From Ahniella sp. (GTDB lineage Bacteria > Pseudomonadota > Gammaproteobacteria > Xanthomonadales > Ahniellaceae): a stretch of 58,751 nt of DNA. Location of the stretch: contig JADJRU010000024.1 of assembly GCA_016712105.1 (NCBI GenBank), positions 1 through 58,751 of the forward strand. Reading direction: 5' to 3'. The notes beneath the pieces are model-generated. The model was not told where the DNA came from. It did not search any database and saw only the letters and a program-made list of their open reading frames with translations. The position numbers and the translations under genes are program-made. Of the stretch, positions 45,591 through 54,802 are shown in pieces; position 1 is the first letter of the stretch; each line of letters begins with the position of its first letter.

Positions 45591-48500
45591 ATGCCTTTTT
45601 CCTTGCCTTTGCGGGTGGCCGCGCCACAAACAGGCGCCGGCAAGTCAACACCGAACTCAAAACCACGATTCGAAGCGCCCCGGAAGCTATTCGGGTTGGC
45701 CGCGACGTTTAGCGCCGTTCTGATGCTGGTGTCGACTGCAACGGTTGCGCAGACCTGCGGAAACCTGCTCACTGGTAACGCCACCTGCTTCAAGCCGGGT
45801 CAGAGTGAATTGAGCTGGTCCACGGGGCGATGCGCTACGGGGGGGCTCCAAGCGACGAACAAAGCCTTCTGTGAAACGGGTGGCGGGGTCTGGCGCACGG
45901 ACATTGCTAACCCAATCTGCGAGGGATTGGGTGATCCACCGTTCAAGAATGGAGGGCTCTACAGCTATCGAAGCGATATCATCGACAGCATGTTGCAGGG
46001 GTGGATGACTCGAGAGGGCACATGCCCGGGTACAGGTAGTATTTCCCCCATGGTACTCCCGGGCTGTCAGGACACCAGACAGACCTGGGACGGCAATTTT
46101 CTGGTGCGGAGTGAAGGTGTCAAGAAGGCGCGGTATCAGTTCGGTTCGGACTGCAACAATGCACCCGTGGCTGAGGATGCGTTCGCTTGGATTTATACCG
46201 CGCCGCTAGATTGTCCAGAAGGCAGCACGATGGAACGTCCACTGGTGGGCGCGACGTATTGCCGTAAAGTCATTGGCGATGCATGCCCGGTGGGCAATCC
46301 AGTGGATCCGGCGAGCGGCGAAAGCTGCACGCGGAAACCACGCTGCAAGGCAATGATTCGTCCGACCTCCTTCGGGTTTACTACCGCTCGTTCGGGGATA
46401 CCACGAACAGCGAGAACGCAGGCCTGATCAGTGGATTCTGGCGCTTCGGGTTCGATCGACGCCTGGAGGTTTTCGACGCCAACTCGGTCGTTCTGTATGC
46501 CGCCGGCCGCGAGCCGCACATGTTCCGGAAAGATGCTCTTGGCGTCTATGCGCCGGTCAGCATTACGCGCCATTTCGGAATGCGCATTACGGCGAATGCG
46601 GGTGGGTTCGAGTTGGTCGACACTGACTTCAGTCGCTGGCAGTTCGATGGCTCAGGCCGTGTCACGTTGATTTCCTGGCCGGATGGCCGGAGTCGGACCA
46701 TTGCTTGGGCGAAAAGCGTGGTCACGATCACGGACGAAAAAGGCCGCAGCATCGGCATTTCGATCACCGATGACGTCACAGCTGCCAACCAGGCTATGGT
46801 TCCGCCCGCACAACCGGTCAACTTCGTTTCTGGCAAGACCATCGAGATTCTTTCCGGCGCTAACGAATTGGTCACGATCAAGTCGAACTTCTATGGCCAG
46901 GTAACCGGCATTACCACGGCGTCCGGCACGCGGACATTCCAGTACGAGAACACATCGTTTCGATCGGGCCTGACCGGCATCACGGACGAAAACGGTGTGC
47001 GCCATCGGCGATATGTCTACCTCAACAAGAAGGTGGCTGAAGAATACATCCGTGTCGCAGGTGTCGATGTTCGACAGTTCTCTTATGTCTATATTGGTAA
47101 TCAGGTCCAGATCACCAATCAGATGAACCAGACGAGCACGGCAAACATCGTCGTATCGGCAGGCGTGCGTCGATTGGGCTCCCAGACCAATAATTGTGCA
47201 AGTTGTGGCACCAACACGCAGCACAATACTTATGACACCCGCGGGAATCTCGACACATCGATCGACTTGCGGGGTGTCCTGACCGACTTCACGTTCGATC
47301 AGGCTCGTGGTCTGGAAACCGAACGGATTGAGGCGAAGTCTGCGCCGGGTGTTCCGAATCCGACCGTCAAGCGCACCATTCAAACCGATTGGCATCCAAC
47401 GTTGAGAGTCCCGGTGGCCAAGCGTTACCGCGACAGCGCGAACGTGCTGGAACAAACCAGAAGCTGGTCGTACAACGGCCGCGGCCAGGTCACGCAAGCT
47501 GCAAACACGCACCGGAAATCGCGGGCGCAACCAGTTATGTCTGCGGCAGCCAGGTCAATGCCCCGATCGGCGTCCGTCAAACGCGATACACCTATTGCGA
47601 ACTCCCTGACCTGCAGCAACCTGCTACGGGATGTGCTTTGGTCGGGCAGACCCGCTCCACGGATGGCCCGCGTACCGATGTTGCTGATATCACGACGTAC
47701 GCTTACTACCAGACGGATGACGTCGGGTGCAGCAACGGCGGCATTTGTAATTTCCGACGTGGCGACCTGAAGGAAGGCGGCAATGCACTGGGCCATATCA
47801 CGGCCTATCTTCGTTATGACGGTGCCGGGCGCCTGACGCGGATGCGCGATGCCAATGGGGTGCTGACTGATCTGGCCTATGACACCGACGGACGGCTGTC
47901 GCGAAAGACTGTCCGCGCCAATTCGGACGGATCCGCGTCCGCAAACGATGCCGAAACGAACATCCTTTACGATGATGCGGGCAACGTTGAGCGTGTCACC
48001 GAACCGGATGGCAGTTTCGTCGAGTACCAGAGGGACGATGCGCACCGATTGACCGGCGTGGTCGACAACTATGGCAACCGAATCATTTATACGCTGGATG
48101 CAGCTGGGAATCGTGTTCGGGAAGAGACTCGTGACCCGAACAGCGTATTGCGGCGTTTGCAGGCCGCACAGTTCGATGGCTTTTCCCGACTGAAGGCGCA
48201 AATCAACGCGCCCTATGCCGATGCCCCGGATCTCGACGCGCCTGCAGTCAAGAAAACAAGCTCGATCTATGACATGAACGGCAATCTCGACCTGCAGACC
48301 GATCCGCTCGGTCGGGTTGTCGACTTCGCCTTTGACGAACTGGATCGCCTGAAGGAGACAGTTCAGGACCAGGGGGCAGGCGGCATCAATGCCATCATCC
48401 GTTATGAATACGACACACGCGACAACGTCAGAAGGATCACTGATCCGAAGGCCTTGCCGACGATCTATACCTACAACGGTCTGGACGATCTGAAATCCCT

Positions 48501-50339
48501 GCAGAGCCCAGATACGGGATTCACGACATACGAATTGGATCGAGCAGGTAACCGGGTCACGCAAACCGATGCCCGCGGGATCATGTCGACGATGACCTAT
48601 GACGCGGCAAATCGATTGACTGGAATCGTCTACCCCGACACCAGTGAGAACATCGTTTTCGAGTACGACACCGCCCCTGGCGCTTGTTTGGTCGGTGAAC
48701 GTTTTTCCATCGGGCGATTGTCCCGATTCACGGATGAGTCTGGTGCCACGGAATTCTGTTACGACCTGCGCGGAAACCTGCTGCGCAAACGCCAAACGAC
48801 CCGCGGCACGGTTCTCGAACTGCGCTACACCTACAACATTGCCGACCGGCTGACCGGAATCAAACTACCCAGCGGGCGTTGGATTCATTACGGGCGTGAC
48901 GCTGCCGGTCGAATCGTCAACCTGTCCCTGCAGGTCGATTCGCAACTGCCCCAAAGCATTGTCAGCAATGTCATCTATCGGCCATTCGGACCTGTTTCTC
49001 AAATCAGCTGGGCCGACGGTGGCAGCATGCTCCGGGAATACGATCAGAATTACTGGCCAGATTCCTTGCAGTCCAGTCGCTCGACGGGACTAACCGCCAC
49101 ATTCGACACCAATGATCTGGGCATCATTACGGGAATCCAGTCGGGCGTGCCTTTGGTGACCAGTGTGTTTGGTTACGACCGGATGAATCGTCTGGAAACA
49201 GAAACCCGTCAGGGCCAGCTATTGAACTCCTATGGTTACGATGCCACGGGGAATCGAACGGTTCATAACGGAGTTGCCTATGGCTACAACGCGAACTCTC
49301 ACCGACTTGGATTCATCGGGAATGTGGGACGCAGCTACGACGCCAACGGCAATCTGATCAACCCATCGCTGATGCAGCGCAGCGGTCCCTCGTACAGCTA
49401 TTCCGACCGGAATCGAATGCATGAGCGACGTGTCAACGGCAGCCTTGACACCACCTATCTGTACAGTGCCCGCGGCGAACGCGTATACAAGAGCGGAAGC
49501 GCCGGAACGACCCTGTTCATTTATGACGAAGCTGGACAGTTGCTTGGTGAATACAATGCAACTGGCGCGACAATCCGCGAGTTTGCCTGGTTGAATGATT
49601 TGCCGATCGCGTTGTTGTTGCCAAAGTCGTGGATGCCCATCGAACCAGACCATCTGGGTTCACCGCGACGAGTGATCGATCCCCAGCGACAGGTCGCGGC
49701 TTGGTCATGGGATCTTCAAGGTGATGCATTCGGTCGCAACGCCCCGGCGGAAGATCCGGATGGGGATCAGAAGCCGCTGCAGATGAATCTGCGGTTCCCT
49801 GGGCAGTACTTTGATGTAGAGAGCGGGCTGCATTACAACTATTTTCGGGATTATGAGCCGGGTACGGGCAGGTATGTGGAAAGTGATCCCATCGGGTTGC
49901 AGGGTGGAATCAGTACATACGCATATGCGGTGTCGCGCCCTATCAATGCAATAGATCCCTTCGGGCTCTTCAAAATTGACAAGAGTTGCGATGGCTGCGA
50001 ATTTGGCACTTCAAGATACGGTCCCAAGCCCAGCAAGCTTGTGATACGGTTCAAGCTACAATATCCGATCCACGTCTTCGGCGCTGTGTTCAGAAACGTT
50101 GCAAGAAAGCGAGGATTAAGTGCCAAGAATGCGAGTCCGATGAATTAGGTTATGAGATCGACTATGGTGTTTATCGAAGCCGAACTGCCAATCTGTGCAT
50201 CAAGAATTTTGAAGCCGGGAGTCCGGCTGTTGGACCCGTAGTGATTCATGAATGGGCGCACTCATGCGGTTGGGATCATGGCAATGGCTACGGTGTCCCC
50301 GGGGACGACGGCACGATTGACCCATCTACTGGAAGATAG
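45591..50339 (+). pseudogene. RHS/YD-repeat polymorphic toxin with a metzincin-like C-terminal tail, three frameshifts
   Basis: A signal peptide or membrane segment (~35-55, LFGLAATFSAVLMLVSTATV) and a Cys-containing N-terminal part are followed by a long shell of YD repeats (YDDAGNVERVTEPDGSFVEY, YEYDTRDNVRRITDP, YDAANRLTGIVYPD) and the RHS core end LHYNYFRDYEPGTGRYVESD, PIGLQGG, NAIDPFGL at ~49968. The 123-residue tail is Cys-rich and holds HEWAHSCGWDH (50247-50279). Frame breaks at 46321-46323 (AAA), 47512-47513 (CC) and ~50000-50045 are each repaired by one extra base, giving 1583 aa. Core-plus-variable-tail architecture marks a contact or secreted toxin; if the breaks are real the toxin tail is lost. 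Confidence 0.85.
50247..50279 (+). other. Metzincin-type zinc site HExxHxxGxxH in the RHS toxin tail
   Basis: Read in the third RHS frame, the codons give H-E-W-A-H-S-C-G-W-D-H, which fits HExxHxxGxxH exactly. Only 19 residues follow before the stop, and they hold no methionine, so the usual Met-turn is missing. Confidence 0.75.
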
Positions 50340-50346
50340 AGGCGCT

Positions 50347-50784
50347 ATGGTTGTCAGGAAACTAGTCTTGTCATTAGTTGTAGCGAGCCTTATTGGCTGC
50401 GTAACACATCGAGACTTTCTAACGACGTTTCGCGTAAAGGGGGCGTTGTTTGATGACGAAGGAAAATCATCAGGCTTGGCGTCAGTCACTTTGATTGACT
50501 CAGGTCTGGACGACCAACGTCCTGCTGACATGCGGAATATCGTTACTCAAGATGTAGCGCTTGGTGCAAGTTTTGACTTCGTTCAAGGCTATCATTGGGG
50601 TGCGTCACGCCGAAACCCGTCGGAAACTGCAGCGTTGACAGTAGTGATTGATTCCAAGGGATGCCAGAAATACACGCGTGAAGTTCGACTTGCATCACTG
50701 CAAAGATCAGGGCGGGAGACGGTTCTTGACTTGGGTTCCTTGAGTTTATCCTGCATGGCCGACATTAAGCTTGGAGAGGATTGA
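50347..50784 (+). CDS. Lipoprotein, candidate immunity protein of the RHS toxin
   Basis: 145 aa. The ATG follows the RHS stop by 7 bases with GAGG in between. The signal peptide VRKLVLSLVVASLIGC ends in a lipobox (LIGC), so the protein is lipid-anchored, facing the periplasm. The mature part is a ~120-residue beta-rich domain (FRVKGALFDDEGKSSGLASV, LDLGSLSLSC) of no recognised family. Base composition is lower in GC than its neighbours, as in many toxin/immunity tails. Position directly after a polymorphic toxin makes immunity the leading guess, but there is no direct evidence. Confidence 0.75.
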   Translation: MVVRKLVLSLVVASLIGCVTHRDFLTTFRVKGALFDDEGKSSGLASVTLIDSGLDDQRPADMRNIVTQDVALGASFDFVQGYHWGASRRNPSETAALTVVIDSKGCQKYTREVRLASLQRSGRETVLDLGSLSLSCMADIKLGED

Positions 50785-51045
50785 GAATTGAACTCGAGAT
50801 TGGAGGGGTTGGGGCTACCCAAATTATTTGGTACCCCAGTCTTACGCTTCCGCCCGGCCGCACGCCGGACATTGCCGTTTGAGCCCGCGTAGAGCGGATT
50901 GTTTGGGACTTACTGTCTCAGTCAATACGGGGTAGCGCCCCACCTTCCCAACTGCCGCGGCGGTAAACCGCATGTTCGATGGAGTAGGAGCTCCGACCGG
51001 CGCATTCCGGTCAAGTTAACCCGATCTGGGTAATGCTGAGCGTTC
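50785..51045. other. Non-coding end of the RHS island
   Basis: No coding frame with a start and family features was seen. The stretch includes short dyads (GGGGTAGCGCCCC, GCGGCGGTAAACCGC) and AT-rich sequence near its start, possibly leftover DNA of displaced RHS tails. Confidence 0.4.
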
Positions 51046-51906
51046 CTAAGGCTTTCGCTTCAACCGAATCAGCGAAGAGATCTCATCGTCGCCATGGCCC
51101 TGCGCCATGAGCGTGCCGTAATCAGCGAGGCACTTGTCGACAATCGAGTGATCGGTGCCGGCGGATTCGGCGAGGGCCTTCACGATCAGCAGGTCCTTGT
51201 GAAGCAGGGCGAGCTTGAAGCCGCTGCTGAACTGGTTTGCCAGCATGGTCGGGCCACGGCGTTCCATGAACCAGTTCTGTGCCGCGCCGGCACCCAGCGT
51301 TGGCAGCAGGCGTGTCGGGTCGAGACCGAGTGCTTCGGCGAGCGCCATGCCTTCACACACGGCTTGGGCTATGCCGGCGACCAGCACCTGATTGACGGCT
51401 TTCGTGTTCTGGCCGGCACCGACGTCACCCATGTGCGTAATGCGTGCGGCGTAGCCCTGCAGGATCGGTTGGACTTGTCCGAGTGTGTCGGGGTGACCGC
51501 CGGCCATGATCGACAGTTTGCCGTTGCGTGCGCCTTCGACGCCGCCGGACACTGGCGCATCCAGAAAGTCGCCGCCGGCCGCCCGCATGATCTCGGCCGC
51601 TTGCACCGCGCTGGCTGAGGCAATCGTGGAATGGTCGATCAGCACGAGGCCTGGACGCGCCAGGGCCGCCAGCGACTGCGCCAGTTCCAGCACGTCGGCA
51701 TCGGCGGTCACGCAGGAGATCACGACGTCGACGGATTCCGGCAACTGTGCAAGCGATTCAACGGCCACAACACCTTCGTGTGCTGCGGCAAAGGCCTCGG
51801 CTTTCGCGAACGTGCGGTTGCCGACTGCCTTGAGTAATCCGGCCGCGGAAACATGCCCGGCCATCGGGCCACCCATTGCACCCAGTCCAATAAACGCAAC
51901 ACTCAT
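51046..51906 (-). CDS. 3-hydroxyisobutyrate dehydrogenase-family NAD(P)-dependent oxidoreductase
   Basis: 286 aa from the ATG at 51906 (51912 is possible). A beta-hydroxyacid dehydrogenase: Rossmann motif FIGLGAMGGPMAGH at the N-terminus, the substrate-binding DAPVSGGVEGARNGKLSIMA at ~115-135 and the catalytic lysine in GAGQNTKAVNQVLVAG. Substrate could be 3-hydroxyisobutyrate (valine breakdown) or tartronate semialdehyde; sequence alone does not decide. No valine-catabolism genes are nearby. The last 85 codons are duplicated at 45199-45459. Confidence 0.93.
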   Translation of the reverse strand: MSVAFIGLGAMGGPMAGHVSAAGLLKAVGNRTFAKAEAFAAAHEGVVAVESLAQLPESVDVVISCVTADADVLELAQSLAALARPGLVLIDHSTIASASAVQAAEIMRAAGGDFLDAPVSGGVEGARNGKLSIMAGGHPDTLGQVQPILQGYAARITHMGDVGAGQNTKAVNQVLVAGIAQAVCEGMALAEALGLDPTRLLPTLGAGAAQNWFMERRGPTMLANQFSSGFKLALLHKDLLIVKALAESAGTDHSIVDKCLADYGTLMAQGHGDDEISSLIRLKRKP

Positions 51907-51992
51907 CGACACATTTCCTGCAAGGCGAAGCAGCAGAGTTTAGCAGGCTCGGGAAACCGTTCCGGCTCGCGCTGCCTGCGGCACAATAAACC

Positions 51993-52895
51993 ATGGACCT
52001 GCCAGATACCGAACGTCAGCTGATTGACCGATTCCTGGACTTCGCGTTTGCCGAGTTGGGCCTGGCGCGGAATACGCAACTTGCGTACCGCAACGACCTC
52101 AGCCAATGCGCGCGATTTCTGGTGGCCCGCCAATCGGGGCTGCTTCGCGCCCAGCGCGCCGATCTGCTGGCCTTTCTCGCCGAACGGCAAAAGGCCGGGC
52201 AGACCGCCCGGAGTAATGCGCGCCTGCTGTCGGCGATGCGTCAGGTCTATCGGTTTTTCCTGCGCGAGCGTTTGATTACCGATGATCCGAGTGCGTTGAT
52301 CCAGTCGCCGAAACTGCCCAAAGGCTTGCCGAAGGCTTTGTCGGAAGGTGAGGTCGAAGCCTTGTTGCAGGCGCCCGACGTGACGGATCCCAAAGGACTG
52401 CGCGATCGCGCGATGCTGGAACTGATGTACGCAGCGGGACTGCGGGTTTCGGAGCTGTGTGATCTGAAGATCGGCGAGGTGAATCTGCGGCAGGGCGCTT
52501 TGCGGGTACGCGGCAAGGGCAGCAAGGAGCGTCTGCTGCCGATGGGCGAAATCGCGATCGACTGGCTCAACCGCTATTTCACCGAGTCGCGCCCGATGTT
52601 GTTGCGCGGCAAGGCCAGTGATCGTGTGTTCGTGTCGAATCGTGGCGGGCCGGTGCTGCGCCAGCGCTTCTGGTTGATGATCAAGGCTTGTGCCGCGCAA
52701 GTCGGCGTGATCCGTCCGGTGACGCCGCATGGCCTTCGGCATTCCTTCGCGACGCACCTGCTGAACCACGGCGCAGACTTGCGCGCCTTGCAGATGTTGC
52801 TCGGGCATTCGAGCCTGTCGACGACGCAGATCTACACGATGGTCGCGAAAGAAGGCCTGAAACGGCTGCACCAGGAGCATCATCCGAGGGGTTAA
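51993..52895 (+). CDS. xerD: Tyrosine recombinase XerD
   Basis: 300 aa, the normal length. With XerC it resolves chromosome dimers at dif in FtsK-dependent fashion. The N-terminal SAM-like domain spans ~1-100 and the catalytic domain ~110-290: first Arg in YAAGLRVSELCDL, Lys in VRGKGSKERLLPM, the H-x-x-R box TPHGLRHSFATHLLNHGADL, second His in LLGHSSLSTTQIYT and the nucleophile Tyr in that same segment. All catalytic residues intact. Its stop and that of the convergent TetR gene overlap by four bases. Confidence 0.96.
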   Translation: MDLPDTERQLIDRFLDFAFAELGLARNTQLAYRNDLSQCARFLVARQSGLLRAQRADLLAFLAERQKAGQTARSNARLLSAMRQVYRFFLRERLITDDPSALIQSPKLPKGLPKALSEGEVEALLQAPDVTDPKGLRDRAMLELMYAAGLRVSELCDLKIGEVNLRQGALRVRGKGSKERLLPMGEIAIDWLNRYFTESRPMLLRGKASDRVFVSNRGGPVLRQRFWLMIKACAAQVGVIRPVTPHGLRHSFATHLLNHGADLRALQMLLGHSSLSTTQIYTMVAKEGLKRLHQEHHPRG

Positions 52896-53557
52896 CGCTC
52901 GCGCCAGAACCTCGCGCCGAGGAATACCACGCGAAATTGGTGCACGAAGTTGTCCACCAGTTCCTGTTCCTGTTTCGGTCGGCCCTTCGGCAGGTCGAGA
53001 ATGTCGGACGCGGCATTCAACATGGTCGTGACCACCAGTCCGCAGATCATGTGCAGCGCCGGGCTCGACAAGTCGGGCAGGGTGCCCAGGGCCCGCAGAT
53101 CCTGCGCCATTTCCGAAGCGAAATGACTTTCTTCCGTACGGATGGCCTGACGGATCACGGGTGATCCGCCGCCTCGTTCACCGGCCAGAAAACGGAAGAC
53201 CAGACTGCGTTCTTCCACATAACGCTTATAGATCAGCACGGAAGTGCGCAACATGTCGGTTGGCGATAAACCATCACGACGCGCTTCGCGCAGCAGATGC
53301 CGCAGCGTCACGCCACCCATTTCGACCAGCGCGAGGCCCAATTCGTCGAGATCCCGGAAGTGCCGGTAGAACGCCGCCGGCACGACGCCTGCCTCCCGCG
53401 TGATTTCCCGCAGGCTGAGCGAGGAGTAACCGCGCCCCTGGCCGATTAAGGTCAGCGCGGGCTCGATCAGGCGCAGCCGGGTTCGCTCCTTGAGTTCGAC
53501 TCTGCTGCTGGGTGATGCCGCATCGGCCTTGGCTGGCTTGGGCTTGCTGGTGGCCAT
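52892..53557 (-). CDS. TetR-family regulator, FabR/DesT-like
   Basis: 221 aa from the ATG at 53557. HTH at ~35-70 with SLSLREITREAGVVPAAFYR then HFRDLDELGLALVE, strongly reminiscent of FabR/DesT, which sense the unsaturated/saturated acyl-CoA ratio and repress unsaturated fatty acid genes. The long C-terminal domain contains LRTSVLIYKRYVEERSLVFRF, the ligand-binding part. It is transcribed divergently from a ferredoxin reductase and an acyl desaturase, the classic arrangement of desT with desCB in Pseudomonas. A basic Lys/Pro/Ala-rich N-terminal tail precedes the HTH. Confidence 0.92.
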   Translation of the reverse strand: MATSKPKPAKADAASPSSRVELKERTRLRLIEPALTLIGQGRGYSSLSLREITREAGVVPAAFYRHFRDLDELGLALVEMGGVTLRHLLREARRDGLSPTDMLRTSVLIYKRYVEERSLVFRFLAGERGGGSPVIRQAIRTEESHFASEMAQDLRALGTLPDLSSPALHMICGLVVTTMLNAASDILDLPKGRPKQEQELVDNFVHQFRVVFLGARFWRER

Positions 53558-53603
53558 ATGGCGTGGTTCTTCCCGTGTATCCAGCGAAATGACCGGAATC
53601 CCG

Positions 53604-53672
53604 AGTATAGAGGCGGGCTTGCGCACAAATGGAGCGGAAGCTCTATACTAGTCCAGTAAACATGTGTTCACT
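53604..53672 (+). promoter_or_regulatory. Desaturase operon promoter with palindromic FabR/DesT-type operator
   Basis: AGTAAACATGTGTTCACT (53655-53672) is an 18-base palindrome with two mismatched pairs, close to the AGTGAACA-type sites of DesT/FabR as I remember them. It lies 5 bases downstream of a TATACT -10 box (53644-53649), with TTGCGC 19 bases further up. A mirrored AGTATAGAG (53604-53612) faces CTCTATACT (53641-53649), suggesting either a second dyad or paired -10 boxes for the divergent genes. Confidence 0.65.
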
Positions 53673-53689
53673 CGGATACTGGACCCACA

Positions 53690-54787
53690 ATGAAAGCCGC
53701 CAAAACTCGCTCGGAACAACGCTCTACTTGGTTACGGCGACTTCGCAGCAGTTCCATTTGGGCCCCCCTGAACCAGCCGAAACACTGGAACATGTTGGCT
53801 CAGGTGATCAATCCGGTATGGTCGTTCACTGAAATCCAGGCTCGTGTGGTTCGGGTGATCGATGAAGCGCCAGGCGTCAAGAGCCTCTGGCTCAAGCCCA
53901 ACCGACGTTTCGGCGCGTTTGTCGCCGGCCAGCATCTGTTGCTGGAGCTCTCGGTCAACGGTGCCCGACTGGGTCGCTGCTTCAGTCTGTCGCATGCACC
54001 ACGCGCCGACCGGCAACTGCGTTTGACCATCAAGCTGAAGGACGACGGCCCGGTCTCCCACGCGGCCCATGCGTTGACGGTCGGATCGATCGTCCGGCTG
54101 AGCAAGGCGCAAGGGGACTTCGCGCCAAAGAGCGCCAGCACGCCCTTGTTGTTGCTCGCTGCGGGCAGCGGCATCACGCCGATAATGTCGCACCTGCATA
54201 CCCTCGCGGCCAGTCAGTCCACTCGCGACGTGGTGCTCGTCAACAGCATCCGGACCGAACGCGACCTCATCTTCGGCGAGGAGCTGCGCGAACTCGCGTT
54301 GCTTTGGCCGCAGTTGCGGATCCATCTTCATGTGTCGCAAGAATCCGGCCGTCTGGATCCCGATGCCCTCGCCGCATTGGTGCCGGACTGGGCAGAGCGC
54401 GAAACGCTCCTGTGTGGTCCGGTTGGATTCATGCAATCGGTGGCTGCGATGTATGCCGCTGCCGGACACAGTGAACGCCTGCACAGCGAAAGTTTCGGCC
54501 GGGCCGCCAGTGTGGTCGATCCCGATGCCGCGCAACACGAGGTGTCGTTTGCCGTCAGCGGCAACACGTTCACTGCCCAAGCCGGCCAGAACCTGCTCGA
54601 AGCCGCCGAAGCCTCGGGACTGAAGCCGCGATTCGGTTGCCGCCGCGGTATCTGCCGAACCTGTCAATGCCGCAAGCAGAGCGGCACCGTGCTGAACCAG
54701 CTCACCGGCCAGATCTCAGGTCCGGGTGAAGAACTGATCCAGCTCTGTATCTCTACCCCCCAAAGCGCGATCGACATCGCGCTCTGA
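53690..54787 (+). CDS. Ferredoxin/flavodoxin reductase fused to a 2Fe-2S domain, desaturase electron donor
   Basis: 365 aa. A ferredoxin-NADP reductase module (~45-260) with FAD-binding RCFSLSHAPRADRQL, NADPH-binding LLLAAGSGITPIMSHLH and CGPVGFMQSVAAMY is followed by a C-terminal plant-type 2Fe-2S ferredoxin (~285-365) whose cysteines are in FGCRRGICRTCQC and ELIQLCIS. This layout matches DesB of Pseudomonas, which passes electrons from NADPH to the membrane acyl-CoA desaturase. The desaturase gene starts 15 bases after its stop. Start ATG 53690, 17 bases after the operator. Confidence 0.94.
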   Translation: MKAAKTRSEQRSTWLRRLRSSSIWAPLNQPKHWNMLAQVINPVWSFTEIQARVVRVIDEAPGVKSLWLKPNRRFGAFVAGQHLLLELSVNGARLGRCFSLSHAPRADRQLRLTIKLKDDGPVSHAAHALTVGSIVRLSKAQGDFAPKSASTPLLLLAAGSGITPIMSHLHTLAASQSTRDVVLVNSIRTERDLIFGEELRELALLWPQLRIHLHVSQESGRLDPDALAALVPDWAERETLLCGPVGFMQSVAAMYAAAGHSERLHSESFGRAASVVDPDAAQHEVSFAVSGNTFTAQAGQNLLEAAEASGLKPRFGCRRGICRTCQCRKQSGTVLNQLTGQISGPGEELIQLCISTPQSAIDIAL

Positions 54788-54802
54788 ATCGAAGGACCCC
54801 TC

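Noticed and set aside
45474..45591. Upstream extension of the RHS gene to 45474
   Set aside because: The extra 39 codons overlap AT-rich promoter-like sequence and would put extra residues before the signal peptide; the ATG at 45591 has GGGG upstream and fits better.
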